Under the pieces are notes generated by a model. It had not been told where the DNA came from. It did no database searches and saw nothing but the letters and a program-made list of their open reading frames with translations. From the NCBI RefSeq assembly GCF_014204935.1, contig NZ_JACHMJ010000001.1:1302001-1366000 (forward strand): a DNA stretch of 64,000 bases. The letters are read 5' to 3'. Both the position numbers and the translations under genes were made by a program. Source of the stretch: Conyzicola lurida. GTDB taxonomy: Bacteria; Actinomycetota; Actinomycetes; Actinomycetales; Microbacteriaceae. Positions 47,416-56,828 of this stretch are shown piece after piece; positions within the stretch are counted from its first letter, which is position 1; every line of letters begins with the position of its first letter.

Positions 47416-49134
47416 ATGAGCACAGCAACTGCAACCAGGCCCGGCCTCAGCACACCCGCAGTGGTGCGCCGCGGCAACGTGCTCGTCAGCTGGATCACCT
47501 CCACTGACCACAAGACGATCGGGTACATGTACCTGATCAGCTCGTTCATCTACTTCTGCATCGGCGGGGTGATGGCGCTCATCATCCGCGCCCAGCTCTT
47601 CGCTCCCGGTCTGAACATCGTCGACACCAAAGAGCAGTACAACCAGCTCTTCACGATGCACGGCACGATCATGCTGCTCATGTTCGCGACGCCGCTGTTC
47701 GCCGGGTTTGCCAACGTGCTGATGCCGCTGCAGATCGGTGCGCCCGACGTGGCGTTCCCGCGACTCAACGCCTTCGCCTACTGGCTGTACAGCTTCGGAT
47801 CGCTGATGGCCGTCGCCGGCTTCCTCACCCCCCAGGGTGCGGCATCCTTCGGCTGGTTCGCCTACGCGCCCCTGTCGAGTACCACGTTCTCGCCCGGTAT
47901 CGGCGGTAATCTGTGGGTCTTCGGCCTCGCACTGAGCGGTTTCGGCACGATCCTCGGCGGTGTGAACTTCATCACCACGATCATCACGATGCGTGCCCCC
48001 GGTATGACGATGTTCCGCATGCCGATCTTCACGTGGAACATCCTCGTGACCTCGATCCTCGTGCTGATGGCCTTCCCGGTTCTCGCGGCCGCCATGTTCG
48101 GCCTCGCCGCCGACCGGGTGTTCGACGCGCACATCTACGACGCGGCCAACGGCGGCGTGATCCTCTGGCAGCACCTCTTCTGGTTCTTCGGCCACCCCGA
48201 GGTGTACATCATCGCCCTGCCGTTCTTCGGAATCATCTCCGAAGTGCTGCCGGTCTTCAGCCGCAAGCCGATCTTCGGCTACAAGACGCTGATCTACGCG
48301 ACGATCGCTATCGCCGCTCTGTCCGTCACCGTGTGGGCCCACCACATGTACGTGACCGGCTCGGTGCTGCTGCCGTTCTTCTCGTTGATGACGATGCTCA
48401 TCGCTGTTCCGACCGGTGTGAAGATCTTCAACTGGATCGGCACCATGTGGCGCGGATCCGTGACGTTCGAGACCCCGATGCTCTGGGCGATCGGCTTCCT
48501 CATCACGTTCACCTTCGGTGGACTCACCGGCGTCATCCTGGCGTCGCCGCCGCTCGACTTCCACGTCTCGGACTCGTACTTCGTCGTGGCCCACTTCCAC
48601 TACGTGGTCTTCGGTACCGTCGTGTTCGCCATGTTCAGCGGCTTCTACTTCTGGTGGCCCAAGTGGACCGGCAAGATGCTCAACGAGCGTCTCGGCAAGA
48701 TCCACTTCTGGCTGCTCTTCATCGGCTTCCACACGACGTTCCTGATCCAGCACTGGATCGGTGTGCTCGGCATGCCGCGTCGGTACGCGACCTACCTGCC
48801 CGAAGACGGCGTGACCTGGATGAACCAGCTCTCCACCATCGGAGCCGCGATCCTCGCGACATCCATGCTGCCGTTCTTCTACAACGTCTACCTGACCGCG
48901 CGTACCGCGCCGAAGGTCACCGTGAACGACCCGTGGGGCTTCTCGCGGTCGCTCGAGTGGGCCACCTCGTGCCCGCCGCCCCGTCACAACTTCACCTCGA
49001 TCCCGCGCATCCGTTCGGAGGCCCCCGCCTTCGACCTGAACCACCCCGAGGCAGAAGTGCCGATCGGTATCGGTCCGGGCAAGGACGCGCCTGACGCTCC
49101 CGTTTACGATCTGTCAGACGAGAAGGTGAAGTAG
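47416..49134 (+). CDS. ctaD: Cytochrome c oxidase subunit I
   Basis: Catalytic heme-copper subunit; 572 aa with ~12 helices. Heme a ligand region [15 protein letters not shown], CuB ligands in [15 protein letters not shown] and WAHHMYVTG, and heme a3 and a ligand helix [15 protein letters not shown] are clear. Starts 5 nt after ctaC. Confidence 0.98.
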   Translation: MSTATATRPGLSTPAVVRRGNVLVSWITSTDHKTIGYMYLISSFIYFCIGGVMALIIRAQLFAPGLNIVDTKEQYNQLFTMHGTIMLLMFATPLFAGFANVLMPLQIGAPDVAFPRLNAFAYWLYSFGSLMAVAGFLTPQGAASFGWFAYAPLSSTTFSPGIGGNLWVFGLALSGFGTILGGVNFITTIITMRAPGMTMFRMPIFTWNILVTSILVLMAFPVLAAAMFGLAADRVFDAHIYDAANGGVILWQHLFWFFGHPEVYIIALPFFGIISEVLPVFSRKPIFGYKTLIYATIAIAALSVTVWAHHMYVTGSVLLPFFSLMTMLIAVPTGVKIFNWIGTMWRGSVTFETPMLWAIGFLITFTFGGLTGVILASPPLDFHVSDSYFVVAHFHYVVFGTVVFAMFSGFYFWWPKWTGKMLNERLGKIHFWLLFIGFHTTFLIQHWIGVLGMPRRYATYLPEDGVTWMNQLSTIGAAILATSMLPFFYNVYLTARTAPKVTVNDPWGFSRSLEWATSCPPPRHNFTSIPRIRSEAPAFDLNHPEAEVPIGIGPGKDAPDAPVYDLSDEKVK

Positions 49135-49136
49135 CC

Positions 49137-49562
49137 ATGAAGGCCAATATCAATCTGTTCTGGATCCTCGCGGCCTACTGCCTCGTCGCAGACATCGCCT
49201 ACATCATCTGGTCGCTCGTCGACCAGACGCACGGCGGAACCATCGAGTGGGTCGGCACGATCGGCATCGGTCTGGCCGGCATACTCGCCGCGTTCATCGC
49301 GTTCTACGTCAGCAAGGTGCACTCGGCGCAGGGCGCAGAGCTCCCCGAGGACCGCCTCGACGCGAACATCGACGACGGCGACGCCGAGCAGGGATTCTTC
49401 AGCCCGTGGAGCTGGTGGCCGGTCATGCTGTCCGCAGCCCTCGCCCTCATGTTCCTCGGCCTCGCGGTCGGCGTCTGGATTTCGTTCGTCGGAGCGGCTC
49501 TCGTTCTGATCGGCCTGGTGGGATGGGTATATGAGTACTACCGAGGCAACTTCGCCCACTAG
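49137..49562 (+). CDS. ctaF: Cytochrome c oxidase subunit IV
   Basis: Small actinobacterial oxidase subunit, 141 aa, four membrane helices; starts MKANINLFWILAAYCLVADIAYIIWS and has PEDRLDANIDDGDAEQGFFSPWSWWP, the family signature. Starts 2 nt after ctaD. Confidence 0.94.
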   Translation: MKANINLFWILAAYCLVADIAYIIWSLVDQTHGGTIEWVGTIGIGLAGILAAFIAFYVSKVHSAQGAELPEDRLDANIDDGDAEQGFFSPWSWWPVMLSAALALMFLGLAVGVWISFVGAALVLIGLVGWVYEYYRGNFAH

Positions 49563-49989
49563 TCAGGCAATCATCCGCCCCGCGCGGGCGGATGATGCCG
49601 ACGCGGTGTTCGGCCTGCTCAACGAGCTCGCCGAGAGCTACCTGCCCGACCGCGAGGCGTTCGACCTCACGTTCGACGCCTTCGCCTCCGGAGACGCCAA
49701 CGCGCTGATCCTGGTCGCGGAACTCGGGGGAGTGGTGCGCGGCTACGTGCTCACCACCATCACCCGTCTGCTCTACACGAACGGCAGTTCCGCGCACCTG
49801 CAGGAACTCGTCGTCGAGAGTTCGGCCCAGGGCGTCGGCATCGGCTCGCAGCTGGTCGAGTCCATCGAGCGCGAGTGCCGCGCGCGCGGCGTGCGCCAGC
49901 TCACCGTGGCCAGCCGCCGCTCCGCCGGCTTCTATGAGCGCCTCGGCTACCTGTCGACAGCGGACTTCCTCAAGCGCACCTTCGACTGA
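49531..49989 (+). CDS. GNAT-family N-acetyltransferase
   Basis: Acetyl-CoA-dependent transferase, 152 aa. GNAT motifs: IIRPARADDADAVFGLLNEL, LQELVVESSAQGVGIGSQLVESIE (Q/RxxGxG/A site) and SRRSAGFYERLGY. Overlaps ctaF by 32 nt, so it may be co-expressed; substrate unknown. Confidence 0.88.
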   Translation: MSTTEATSPTSQAIIRPARADDADAVFGLLNELAESYLPDREAFDLTFDAFASGDANALILVAELGGVVRGYVLTTITRLLYTNGSSAHLQELVVESSAQGVGIGSQLVESIERECRARGVRQLTVASRRSAGFYERLGYLSTADFLKRTFD

Positions 49990-50019
49990 CGCGCGCCGTT
50001 CGGCTCGGACTCAGGTCTC

Positions 50020-50814
50020 TCAGCCCGGGCTGTAGACGGACACGTCGACCGCGACCGTGACGGTCGCCGACTCCGGGTGCTCGAGGTCGTTCAGCGCCGC
50101 GTGGTGCCCGCTGGGACCCATGCCGGCAAGATTCCGGATGTCGCTCTCACCGAGCTCCACGTCGTAGCCGAGCGATCGCCGCTCCACTAGCGCAAACCGT
50201 TCCGAGAGCGACGCGTCGAGATGGGCGAGCTTGTCCGGCTGTATGCCGATCAGACGTCCGCTGGCCCGCAGCTGCGCGAGGTGGTCGGCGGCGGGGGTGA
50301 CGACCACGAGCCGCCCGTCGGTGCGGAGCACGCGCGCGAACTCGTCGGGGTTGCGTGGCGCGAAGACGCAGAGCACGACGTCGGCACGCGCGTCGCGCAC
50401 CGGGAGCGGCCGCCAGACGTCGCTGACGACCCCGGCGGACCCCGTCGACCGTACGGTCATCGCGACGGCGTCTGCCGAGACGTCGAGGGCGAGCGGCTGC
50501 CAGTCCGGCCGTGCCTCTAGGACGCGCGCCAGGTAGTACCCCGTGCCGCAGCCGGAATCGAGGATCGACCGGCCCGCGTCATCCGGAAGCATGTCGGTTA
50601 TCAGCCCGGCGACGGGGGAGTAGTGGCCGGCGCGCAGGAAGGCGTCGCGGGCCTCGAGAATCTCCCTCGTGTCACCGGTGATGCCCCGGGTGCGGTCGAC
50701 CAGATTCAGGTAGCCGCGCTTGTTCGCGTCGAAGGAGTGGCCGGAGGAACACAAAAGCGACCAGGATGCGGACCCGGTTTCCGCGAGATCTCTCTCGCAG
50801 AGCGGGCACCGCAA
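50020..50814 (-). CDS. rlmA: 23S rRNA guanine-N1 methyltransferase, RlmA-type
   Basis: SAM-dependent methyltransferase, ~264 aa. N-terminal zinc site CPLCERDL plus LLCSSGHSFD (Cx2C, Cx3H), then FDANKRGYLNLVD, SAM motif ILDSGCGTGYYLARVL and VVVTPAADHLAQL, matching RlmA and the TlrB-like actinobacterial branch. The start is unclear: no ATG or GTG exists in frame between the qcrB stop and the Cys motif, so TTG 50814, directly before CPLC, is listed. Lies 33 nt after qcrB. Confidence 0.85.
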   Translation of the reverse strand: MRCPLCERDLAETGSASWSLLCSSGHSFDANKRGYLNLVDRTRGITGDTREILEARDAFLRAGHYSPVAGLITDMLPDDAGRSILDSGCGTGYYLARVLEARPDWQPLALDVSADAVAMTVRSTGSAGVVSDVWRPLPVRDARADVVLCVFAPRNPDEFARVLRTDGRLVVVTPAADHLAQLRASGRLIGIQPDKLAHLDASLSERFALVERRSLGYDVELGESDIRNLAGMGPSGHHAALNDLEHPESATVTVAVDVSVYSPG

Positions 50815-50846
50815 CCAGGTCGCCAGTGCGTGTGGTGAGACGGTGA

Positions 50847-52511
50847 TTAGTGGTCGTCTCCGTGGTGCGACGCCTCGATCTCGGCCTTCGAGACAGGGAT
50901 GATGCGGTCCTCGAAGAACCAGCGCGAGAAGCCCGCACGCAGACGCTGGGCCACCGTGATCTTGCCGTCGCTGTTCGGGCGGACCATGAGCGGCTCGTAG
51001 TCGGTGTAGCTGGTCAGTCTCCATCGCTCGGCGTCGCTGAGCGGCTGGTGGACCTCGATGTACTCGCCACCGGGGAGGCGCACGATACGGCCGGACTCGA
51101 AGCCGTGGAGTGCGATCTCGCGGTCCTTCTTCTGCAGGCCGAAGCAGATGCGCTTGGTGACGATGTACGCGATGATCGGGCCGAGGAAGAACAGCGCCTG
51201 GAGGGCGTGGATGACGCCCTCGATGCTGAGCATGAAGTGCGTGGCGATGAGGTCGGAGCTCGCCGCCGCCCACAGCACCGCGTAGAACGTGACGCCGGCG
51301 GCGCCGATCGCGGTGCGGGTGGGGGTGTTGCGCGGGCGGTCGAGGATGTGGTGCTCGCGCTTGTCGCCGGTGATCCACGCCTCGATGAACGGGTAGAAGG
51401 CCACGAGAGCGAGGAAGATCGGCAGCACGAGCAGCGGGAGCATGATGTTCATCGACAGCGTGTAGCCGAAGATGACGTACTCGAGTCCCGGGGGCACAAG
51501 TCGCAGGGCGCCGTCGGCGAAGCCGATGTACCAGTCGGGCTGGGTACCGGCGGACACCGGCGACGGGTCGTAGGGGCCGTAGTTCCAGATCGGGTTGATC
51601 GTGAACGTCGCCGCGATCAGCATGATCACACCGAAGACGATGAAGAAGAATCCACCGGCCTTCGCCGCGAAGACGGGCATCACGGGAACGCCGACGACAT
51701 TGCCCTCGGTCTTGCCGGGACCCGCGAACTGGGTGTGCTTGTTGATGACCAGCAGCAGGAGGTGGACACCGAGAGCCGCGACGAGGATCGCCGGGAGCAG
51801 GAGGATGTGCAGCGTGTAGAAGCGGCTGACCACGTCGGTTCCGGGGAACTCGCCGCCGAACAGCAGGTAGGAGATCCAGACGCCGATGACGGGGACGGCC
51901 TTGACCATTCCGTCGATGATGCGCAGACCGTTGCCGGAGAGCAGGTCGTCGGGGAGCGAGTAGCCGGTGAAGCCCTCGGCCATCGCGAGAATGAAGAGCA
52001 CAAAGCCGATCATCCAGTTGATCTCACGCGGCTTGCGGTATGCCCCGGTGAAGTAGATACGGAGCATGTGCAGACCGATGGACGCCACGAACAGCAGCGC
52101 TGCCCAGTGGTGCACCTGGCGCATGAGCAGGCCGCCGCGGATGTCGAACGAGATGTCGAGGCTCGAGGCGTAGGCAGCGGACATCTCGATGCCCTTGAGG
52201 GGCACGTAGGAGCCGTCGTAGTGGACCTCGACCATGGAGGGCTGGAAGAAGAACGTCAGGAACGTTCCCGAGAGCAGGATCGCGACGAAGCTGTAGAGCG
52301 CGACCTCGCCGAGCATAAACGACCAGTGGTCGGGGAAGATCTTGCGACCGACCTCTTTGACGAGGCCGGAGATGCTGGTGCGCTCGTCGATGTAGTTCGC
52401 GGCCGCACCCGTGAAGCGGGCACCTCGCGTGGGGGAAGCGAACGGGCCGTAGCTGGTCGACGTGGGCGCCGGCGCTGTGGTGGTGGTCGGGGTTTCGGTT
52501 GCTGTACTCAC
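50847..52511 (-). CDS. qcrB: Cytochrome bc1 complex cytochrome b subunit
   Basis: Quinol-oxidising cytochrome b of the bcc complex; 554 aa with eight core helices and a long C-terminal extension. Heme ligand regions: RQVHHWAALLFVASIGLHMLR and FYTLHILLLPAILVAALGVHLLLL; PPGLEY is the PEWY-like Qo motif region. GTG overlaps qcrA stop as GTGA. Confidence 0.96.
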   Translation of the reverse strand: MSTATETPTTTTAPAPTSTSYGPFASPTRGARFTGAAANYIDERTSISGLVKEVGRKIFPDHWSFMLGEVALYSFVAILLSGTFLTFFFQPSMVEVHYDGSYVPLKGIEMSAAYASSLDISFDIRGGLLMRQVHHWAALLFVASIGLHMLRIYFTGAYRKPREINWMIGFVLFILAMAEGFTGYSLPDDLLSGNGLRIIDGMVKAVPVIGVWISYLLFGGEFPGTDVVSRFYTLHILLLPAILVAALGVHLLLLVINKHTQFAGPGKTEGNVVGVPVMPVFAAKAGGFFFIVFGVIMLIAATFTINPIWNYGPYDPSPVSAGTQPDWYIGFADGALRLVPPGLEYVIFGYTLSMNIMLPLLVLPIFLALVAFYPFIEAWITGDKREHHILDRPRNTPTRTAIGAAGVTFYAVLWAAASSDLIATHFMLSIEGVIHALQALFFLGPIIAYIVTKRICFGLQKKDREIALHGFESGRIVRLPGGEYIEVHQPLSDAERWRLTSYTDYEPLMVRPNSDGKITVAQRLRAGFSRWFFEDRIIPVSKAEIEASHHGDDH

Positions 52512-53584
52512 AGCTCACGCTCCCAGAAGCTCGGGCCGACGGGTTCGAGGAAGTCGCTCTGAGCGATCAGGTATCCCTCGTCGTCGATGGCGATAGGTAG
52601 TTGCGGAAGTGCACGCTTGGCCGGTCCGAAGATGACCTCCGCGTGGTTGGCCACGTCGAACTGCGACTGGTGGCAGGGGCACAGCAGGTTGTGCGTCTGC
52701 TGTTCGTAGAGCGCGACCGGGCACCCGACGTGGGTGCAGATCTTGGAGTAGGCGACGATGCCCTGGTAGGACCAGGTCTTGCGGTCTTCGACCTCGTTGA
52801 GGTCTTCGGGGCGGAGGCGCATGACCAGCACGGATGCCTTGGCCTTCTCCTCGAGGCGGTGCTCGGAGTCGTTGAGTCCCTCGGGGATCACGTGGAACGC
52901 GGATCCGTAGGTGACATCCGACGCCTTGATGGGCGTGCCGGAGGGGTCGCGCGTCAGGCGCTTGCCCTTCTCCCACATGGTGTGGCGCAGCAGCTCGCCC
53001 GGCTCTTCGGCCGGGGCGAGGTCGCGGAACAGCACGACGGCGGGCAGCGGGGAGACGACCAGGGCGCCGATGAGCGTGTTGCGCAGCATCGTGCGGCGGC
53101 CGAAGCCGGACTCCTTGTTGCCGAGGGTGAACACGTCGACGGCCTTGGCGCGCGTGGTGTCGGTGCCGCGGGTGTCGTGGCGGAGCTCGGTGATCTCGAC
53201 GTCGGACATGAGCGCCTTGGCCCAGTGCACGGCGCCGATACCGATACCCAGCAGTCCGAGTGCGATCGCGACGCCGAGGCTCAGCGTGTTGAGACGCACC
53301 GAGGCCAGGTCGCCGGGGACGATCGGGAACAGGAAGTAGAAAACGATCGCCAGCACGCTGCCGATGAGCGACAGGAAGAAGAGGCCGGAAACGCGGCGCT
53401 CGGCCTGGGCGTCCTTCTTCGGGTCGAGGTCGGTGACGCGAAGGCGGTGCGGCTGGTGTCCGGGGTTCGGAATGTCGTCTGTCGGGACGACAGCCGTACC
53501 CGGCGAGACCGTTCGAGGCGTGGTTGCCTCGACCGCGGTGCCGGCATCTGTGCTGCCGGACTGGCCACCGTGATGGTCTGCCAT
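52508..53584 (-). CDS. qcrA: Cytochrome bc1 complex Rieske subunit
   Basis: Actinobacterial three-helix Rieske protein; 358 aa. Transmembrane segments at ~66-85, 97-118 and ~170-190, then the cluster motifs CTHVGCPVALYE and CPCHQSQFD, which bind 2Fe-2S. N-terminus is Thr/Pro-rich and probably disordered. Confidence 0.95.
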   Translation of the reverse strand: MADHHGGQSGSTDAGTAVEATTPRTVSPGTAVVPTDDIPNPGHQPHRLRVTDLDPKKDAQAERRVSGLFFLSLIGSVLAIVFYFLFPIVPGDLASVRLNTLSLGVAIALGLLGIGIGAVHWAKALMSDVEITELRHDTRGTDTTRAKAVDVFTLGNKESGFGRRTMLRNTLIGALVVSPLPAVVLFRDLAPAEEPGELLRHTMWEKGKRLTRDPSGTPIKASDVTYGSAFHVIPEGLNDSEHRLEEKAKASVLVMRLRPEDLNEVEDRKTWSYQGIVAYSKICTHVGCPVALYEQQTHNLLCPCHQSQFDVANHAEVIFGPAKRALPQLPIAIDDEGYLIAQSDFLEPVGPSFWEREL

Positions 53585-53696
53585 TGTTTTCCCTTCAACT
53601 GTTGCGGACCGCCTGTGCGCGGGACGCCGGTGTTATGTAACGAGGTGCTGCTGGTGGCGTCGGTCGCTGACCGTGCCGGGCAAAACTGTGGAGTTG

Positions 53697-54530
53697 TTAG
53701 TTGGACTTCGCCGTCAACCAGACGGTGATCGCCACGATCGAGCCGAGGCCGAAGATCCAGATGAAGAGACCCTCCGAGACCGGGCCGAGGTTGCCGAGGT
53801 CGAAACCGCCGACCGACGGGTTGTCGTCCAGGAACTGGAGGTACGTGATGATGTTGGCCTTGTCTTCGACCGTGAGGTTCTGGTTGTTGAAGACGGGCAT
53901 GTTCTGCGGGCCGGTGACCATCGCCTCGTAGACGTGGATCGACTCGACACCGGTGAGAGCGGGAGCGAACTTGCCCTGCGTCAGGGCGCCGCCGGCACCG
54001 GCGACGTTGTGGCACATGGCGCAGTTGATGCGGAAGAGTTCGGCACCGAGTGCGGCGTCGCCGTCTCCGGCGAGCGTCTCTTCCGAGGGGAGGCCGGGGC
54101 CGGGGGACTTGGATCCGACGTAGGTGTACAGCGCCTGGATCTGCTCGTCGGTGAACTGGACGGGCTTCTCTTCGGCCTGCGGTCCGCTGGCCGCGAGGGG
54201 CATACGGCCGGTGCTGACCTGGAAGTGGACGGCCGCTTCGCCGACGCCGATGAGCGTGGGGCCCTCGCTGGTGCCCTGGAGGGACATTCCGTGGCAGGTG
54301 GCGCAGTTGGCGGCGAAGAGCTTGCCGCCCTCGTCGATCAGCTGCTCCTGCGAGGCGGTGGTGTCGGCGGTCGCACTCGAGGTGAAGAGCGCGTACGCGC
54401 CACCGGTGCTGACCAGACCGATCGCGATCAGCGCGACGGCTGCAAGCGGGTGCCTGCGTCCGGTCTTACGCTTCGCGGTCGGGGTGCGGGGGGAGTTCTT
54501 CGCCATGGTGCTGGGGGATCCGATTCTCAC
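53697..54530 (-). CDS. qcrC: Cytochrome bc1 complex diheme cytochrome c subunit
   Basis: Diheme cytochrome cc of the bcc-aa3 supercomplex; 277 aa. N-terminal helix ([21 protein letters not shown]), heme motifs CATCHG and CAMCHN, heme-Met region NMPVF, and a C-terminal anchor helix ([20 protein letters not shown]). GTG 54530 overlaps the ctaE stop as GTGA; ATG 54506 is the alternative. 113 nt separate it from qcrA. Confidence 0.94.
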   Translation of the reverse strand: MRIGSPSTMAKNSPRTPTAKRKTGRRHPLAAVALIAIGLVSTGGAYALFTSSATADTTASQEQLIDEGGKLFAANCATCHGMSLQGTSEGPTLIGVGEAAVHFQVSTGRMPLAASGPQAEEKPVQFTDEQIQALYTYVGSKSPGPGLPSEETLAGDGDAALGAELFRINCAMCHNVAGAGGALTQGKFAPALTGVESIHVYEAMVTGPQNMPVFNNQNLTVEDKANIITYLQFLDDNPSVGGFDLGNLGPVSEGLFIWIFGLGSIVAITVWLTAKSN

Positions 54531-55156
54531 TTGAGGATGTAAATGATGCAGAAGAGGCCGACCCAGACGACATCAACGAAGTGCCAGTAGTAGGAGACGA
54601 CGATCGCGCTGGTGGCTTCCTTGTGGCCGAAGTTCTTCACCGCGTAGGCGCGGCCGATGATGAACAGGAAGGCGATGAGGCCGGCGATCACGTGGATGCC
54701 GTGGAATCCGGTGGCGAGGTAGAAGGCCGAGCCGTACGAGTCGGAGCTGAGGGTCAGACCCTCGCTCACGAGCGTGGCGTATTCGAAGACCTGGCCGACG
54801 ACGAAGATGGCGCCCATGACGTAGGTGACGAAGAACCACTCGACCATGCCCCAGTCGGTGGGCTTCCAGCTGGTGCGGCGAGGCTGGAGGCGCTCAGCGG
54901 CGAACACGCCGAACTGGCACGCGAACGACGACAGCACGAGGATCGTGGTGTTGATGCCGGAGAACCAGATGTTGTGCAGGTTCGCCTGCGATTCCCAGAG
55001 GCCGGGGCTCGTCGAGCGGAGAGTGAAGTAAATGGCGAAGAGCCCGGCGAAGAACATGACTTCGCTTCCGAGCCACACGATGGTGCCAACCGCGACGGTG
55101 TTCGGGCGGTTGACCACGGGGGCGCCGACGGAGGGGCTGATGGAGGTCGTAGTCAC
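54527..55156 (-). CDS. ctaE: Cytochrome c oxidase subunit III
   Basis: Integral oxidase subunit, 209 aa, five helices. [42 protein letters not shown] and [19 protein letters not shown] are family signatures. First gene of ctaE-qcrC-qcrA-qcrB, divergent from trpD. Confidence 0.96.
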   Translation of the reverse strand: MTTTSISPSVGAPVVNRPNTVAVGTIVWLGSEVMFFAGLFAIYFTLRSTSPGLWESQANLHNIWFSGINTTILVLSSFACQFGVFAAERLQPRRTSWKPTDWGMVEWFFVTYVMGAIFVVGQVFEYATLVSEGLTLSSDSYGSAFYLATGFHGIHVIAGLIAFLFIIGRAYAVKNFGHKEATSAIVVSYYWHFVDVVWVGLFCIIYILK

Positions 55157-55162
55157 TCATCC

Positions 55163-55168
55163 ATTATG
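55163..55168 (-). promoter_or_regulatory. -10 hexamer CATAAT, leaderless ctaE-qcr operon
   Basis: On the minus strand CATAAT ends 6 nt before GTG 55156; there is no ribosome site. Confidence 0.55.
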
Positions 55169-55237
55169 TCCGATAACGGGGACGTCGTTTCCCTTTCGAG
55201 CGGTCTGTCGCACGAGTGTCGCCCAGATTCCTGTCAT

Positions 55238-55243
55238 TAGTAT
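55238..55243 (+). promoter_or_regulatory. -10 hexamer TAGTAT, leaderless trpD
   Basis: Ends 7 nt before ATG 55251; no ribosome site. Confidence 0.6.
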
Positions 55244-55250
55244 TTGAGCC

Positions 55251-56306
55251 ATGTCTGCATTTACCTCGTGGCCCCGCATTCTCGGCACTCTCGTAGACGG
55301 GGAAGATCTCTCGATCGCCGAATCCACGTGGGCGATGCGCCAGGTGATGGCCGGCGAAGCGACGAACGCTCAAATCGCTGGGCTCCTCGTCGCCCTGCGG
55401 ATCAAGGGCGAAACCGTCGACGAGATCGTCGGATTCCGCGACGCCGTGCTCGAAAACGCCCTGCCGCTCGACGTGGACTCGATGGTTCTCGACATCGTCG
55501 GCACCGGGGGAGACCCGTACGGGGCCGTGCTCAACATCTCCTCTGTCGCGTCGGTGATCGCCGCGGCATCCGGCGTGCCCGTCGTCAAGCACGGCAATCG
55601 GGGGGCGAGTTCCGCGTCCGGCGCGTCGGACGTTCTCTCGACCCTCGGGCTCAACCTCGCCATCGAACCCGAGCGTGTCGCCGCGGTTCTCGACGAGGTC
55701 GGCATCACCTTCGCCTTCGCCGCCAAGTTCCACCAGGGATTCCGGCACGCGGGACCGGTGCGCACCGAGCTCGGCATCTCCACCCTGTTCAACGTGCTCG
55801 GCCCGCTCTGCAACCCGGCGCGGCCTGAGGCGTCCGCCGTGGGCGTGGCGCAGCTCGAGCGCGTGCCGCTCGTCGTCGGCGTGTTCCAGACCCGCGGTGC
55901 GACCGCGCTCGTCTACCGCGGTGACGACGGGATCGACAAGCTCACCACGACGGGCCACAGCCACATCTGGGAGGTCTCGCTCGGCGCCGTGACCGAGCAC
56001 GACCTCGACCCGCTCGACCTCGGTATCCCGCGCGCCGACATCCAGTCGCTGCTCGGCTCCGACCCGGTGAACAACGCGGGCGTCATCCGCTCGGTTCTCG
56101 CCGGCGACACCGGACCCGTGCGCGACGTCGTGTTGTTGAACGCGGCCGCCGGGCTCGTCTCCTTCGCCCTCGCGCAGGATCCCGACCAGGTGCGCGTGCC
56201 GATCGTCGACCGCCTCGCCCAGAAGCTCACCGTGGCGGCCGAAGTCGTCGACTCCGGAGCGGCCGCGGCCAAGCTCGACGCCTGGATCGCGGCGACGAAC
56301 CGCTAG
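55251..56306 (+). CDS. trpD: Anthranilate phosphoribosyltransferase
   Basis: Tryptophan synthesis: joins anthranilate and PRPP; 351 aa. IVGTGGDPYGAVLNISS is the PRPP-binding GTGGD loop, with VKHGNRGASSASGASD, FHQGFRHAGPVRTELGISTLFNVLGPLCNPA following. The last 4 nt overlap the convergent YchJ-like gene. Confidence 0.96.
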   Translation: MSAFTSWPRILGTLVDGEDLSIAESTWAMRQVMAGEATNAQIAGLLVALRIKGETVDEIVGFRDAVLENALPLDVDSMVLDIVGTGGDPYGAVLNISSVASVIAAASGVPVVKHGNRGASSASGASDVLSTLGLNLAIEPERVAAVLDEVGITFAFAAKFHQGFRHAGPVRTELGISTLFNVLGPLCNPARPEASAVGVAQLERVPLVVGVFQTRGATALVYRGDDGIDKLTTTGHSHIWEVSLGAVTEHDLDPLDLGIPRADIQSLLGSDPVNNAGVIRSVLAGDTGPVRDVVLLNAAAGLVSFALAQDPDQVRVPIVDRLAQKLTVAAEVVDSGAAAAKLDAWIAATNR

Positions 56307-56710
56307 ATCGCGTCGACGTAGTACCAGCGGCGCTTCTCGCGCGTGAACCGGCTGTTCTCGTGCTGCTCGCCCGCCGCCGTACCGTGGCGGTACTTTGCCT
56401 TGAACTCGACAGTGCCGTAGGTGTCGAGCATGCTGCCGCGCGTGGTGCGCAGGATGTCGAGGCGGTACCAGCGCTGGTCGGGGTCGAGTTGCAGGGCGCG
56501 GGGCTTGGTGTTGGGATGCCACGTGGCGAGCAGATAGCGGACGTTGCCGAGCACATACGCCGAGTACCGCGAGCGCATCAGGCTCTCGGCGGAGGGCGCG
56601 AGCGCGTCACCCCGGTGGAACGGTCCGCAGCACGAACCGTAGGTGGCGCCGCTCAGGCAGGGGCAGCGGTCGCCGTCGCCGAGCTTCGGCCAGGGCGAAT
56701 CGGTACTCAT
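56303..56710 (-). CDS. YchJ-family protein with SEC-C motif
   Basis: 135-aa protein of UPF0225/YchJ type. N-terminal SEC-C-like zinc motif CPCLSGATYGSCCGPFH and the core LMRSRYSAYVLGNVRYLLATWHP, FKAKYR and HENSRFTREKRRWYYVD. Function unknown; NTF2-like fold in homologues. Confidence 0.88.
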   Translation of the reverse strand: MSTDSPWPKLGDGDRCPCLSGATYGSCCGPFHRGDALAPSAESLMRSRYSAYVLGNVRYLLATWHPNTKPRALQLDPDQRWYRLDILRTTRGSMLDTYGTVEFKAKYRHGTAAGEQHENSRFTREKRRWYYVDAI

Positions 56711-56816
56711 GCGCCCATTATTCCGGGCAACCGGGGAAACTGCGGGTTATGGAGCGTCGCGTTCTCGGTGTGCGTCGCGCGGTGTAACGCGGCGCGTGAC
56801 CCGGAGCGCGGCACAG

Positions 56817-56822
56817 TATCGT
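56817..56822 (+). promoter_or_regulatory. -10 hexamer TATCGT, leaderless LLM gene
   Basis: Ends 6 nt before ATG 56829. Confidence 0.55.
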
Positions 56823-56828
56823 GACGTC

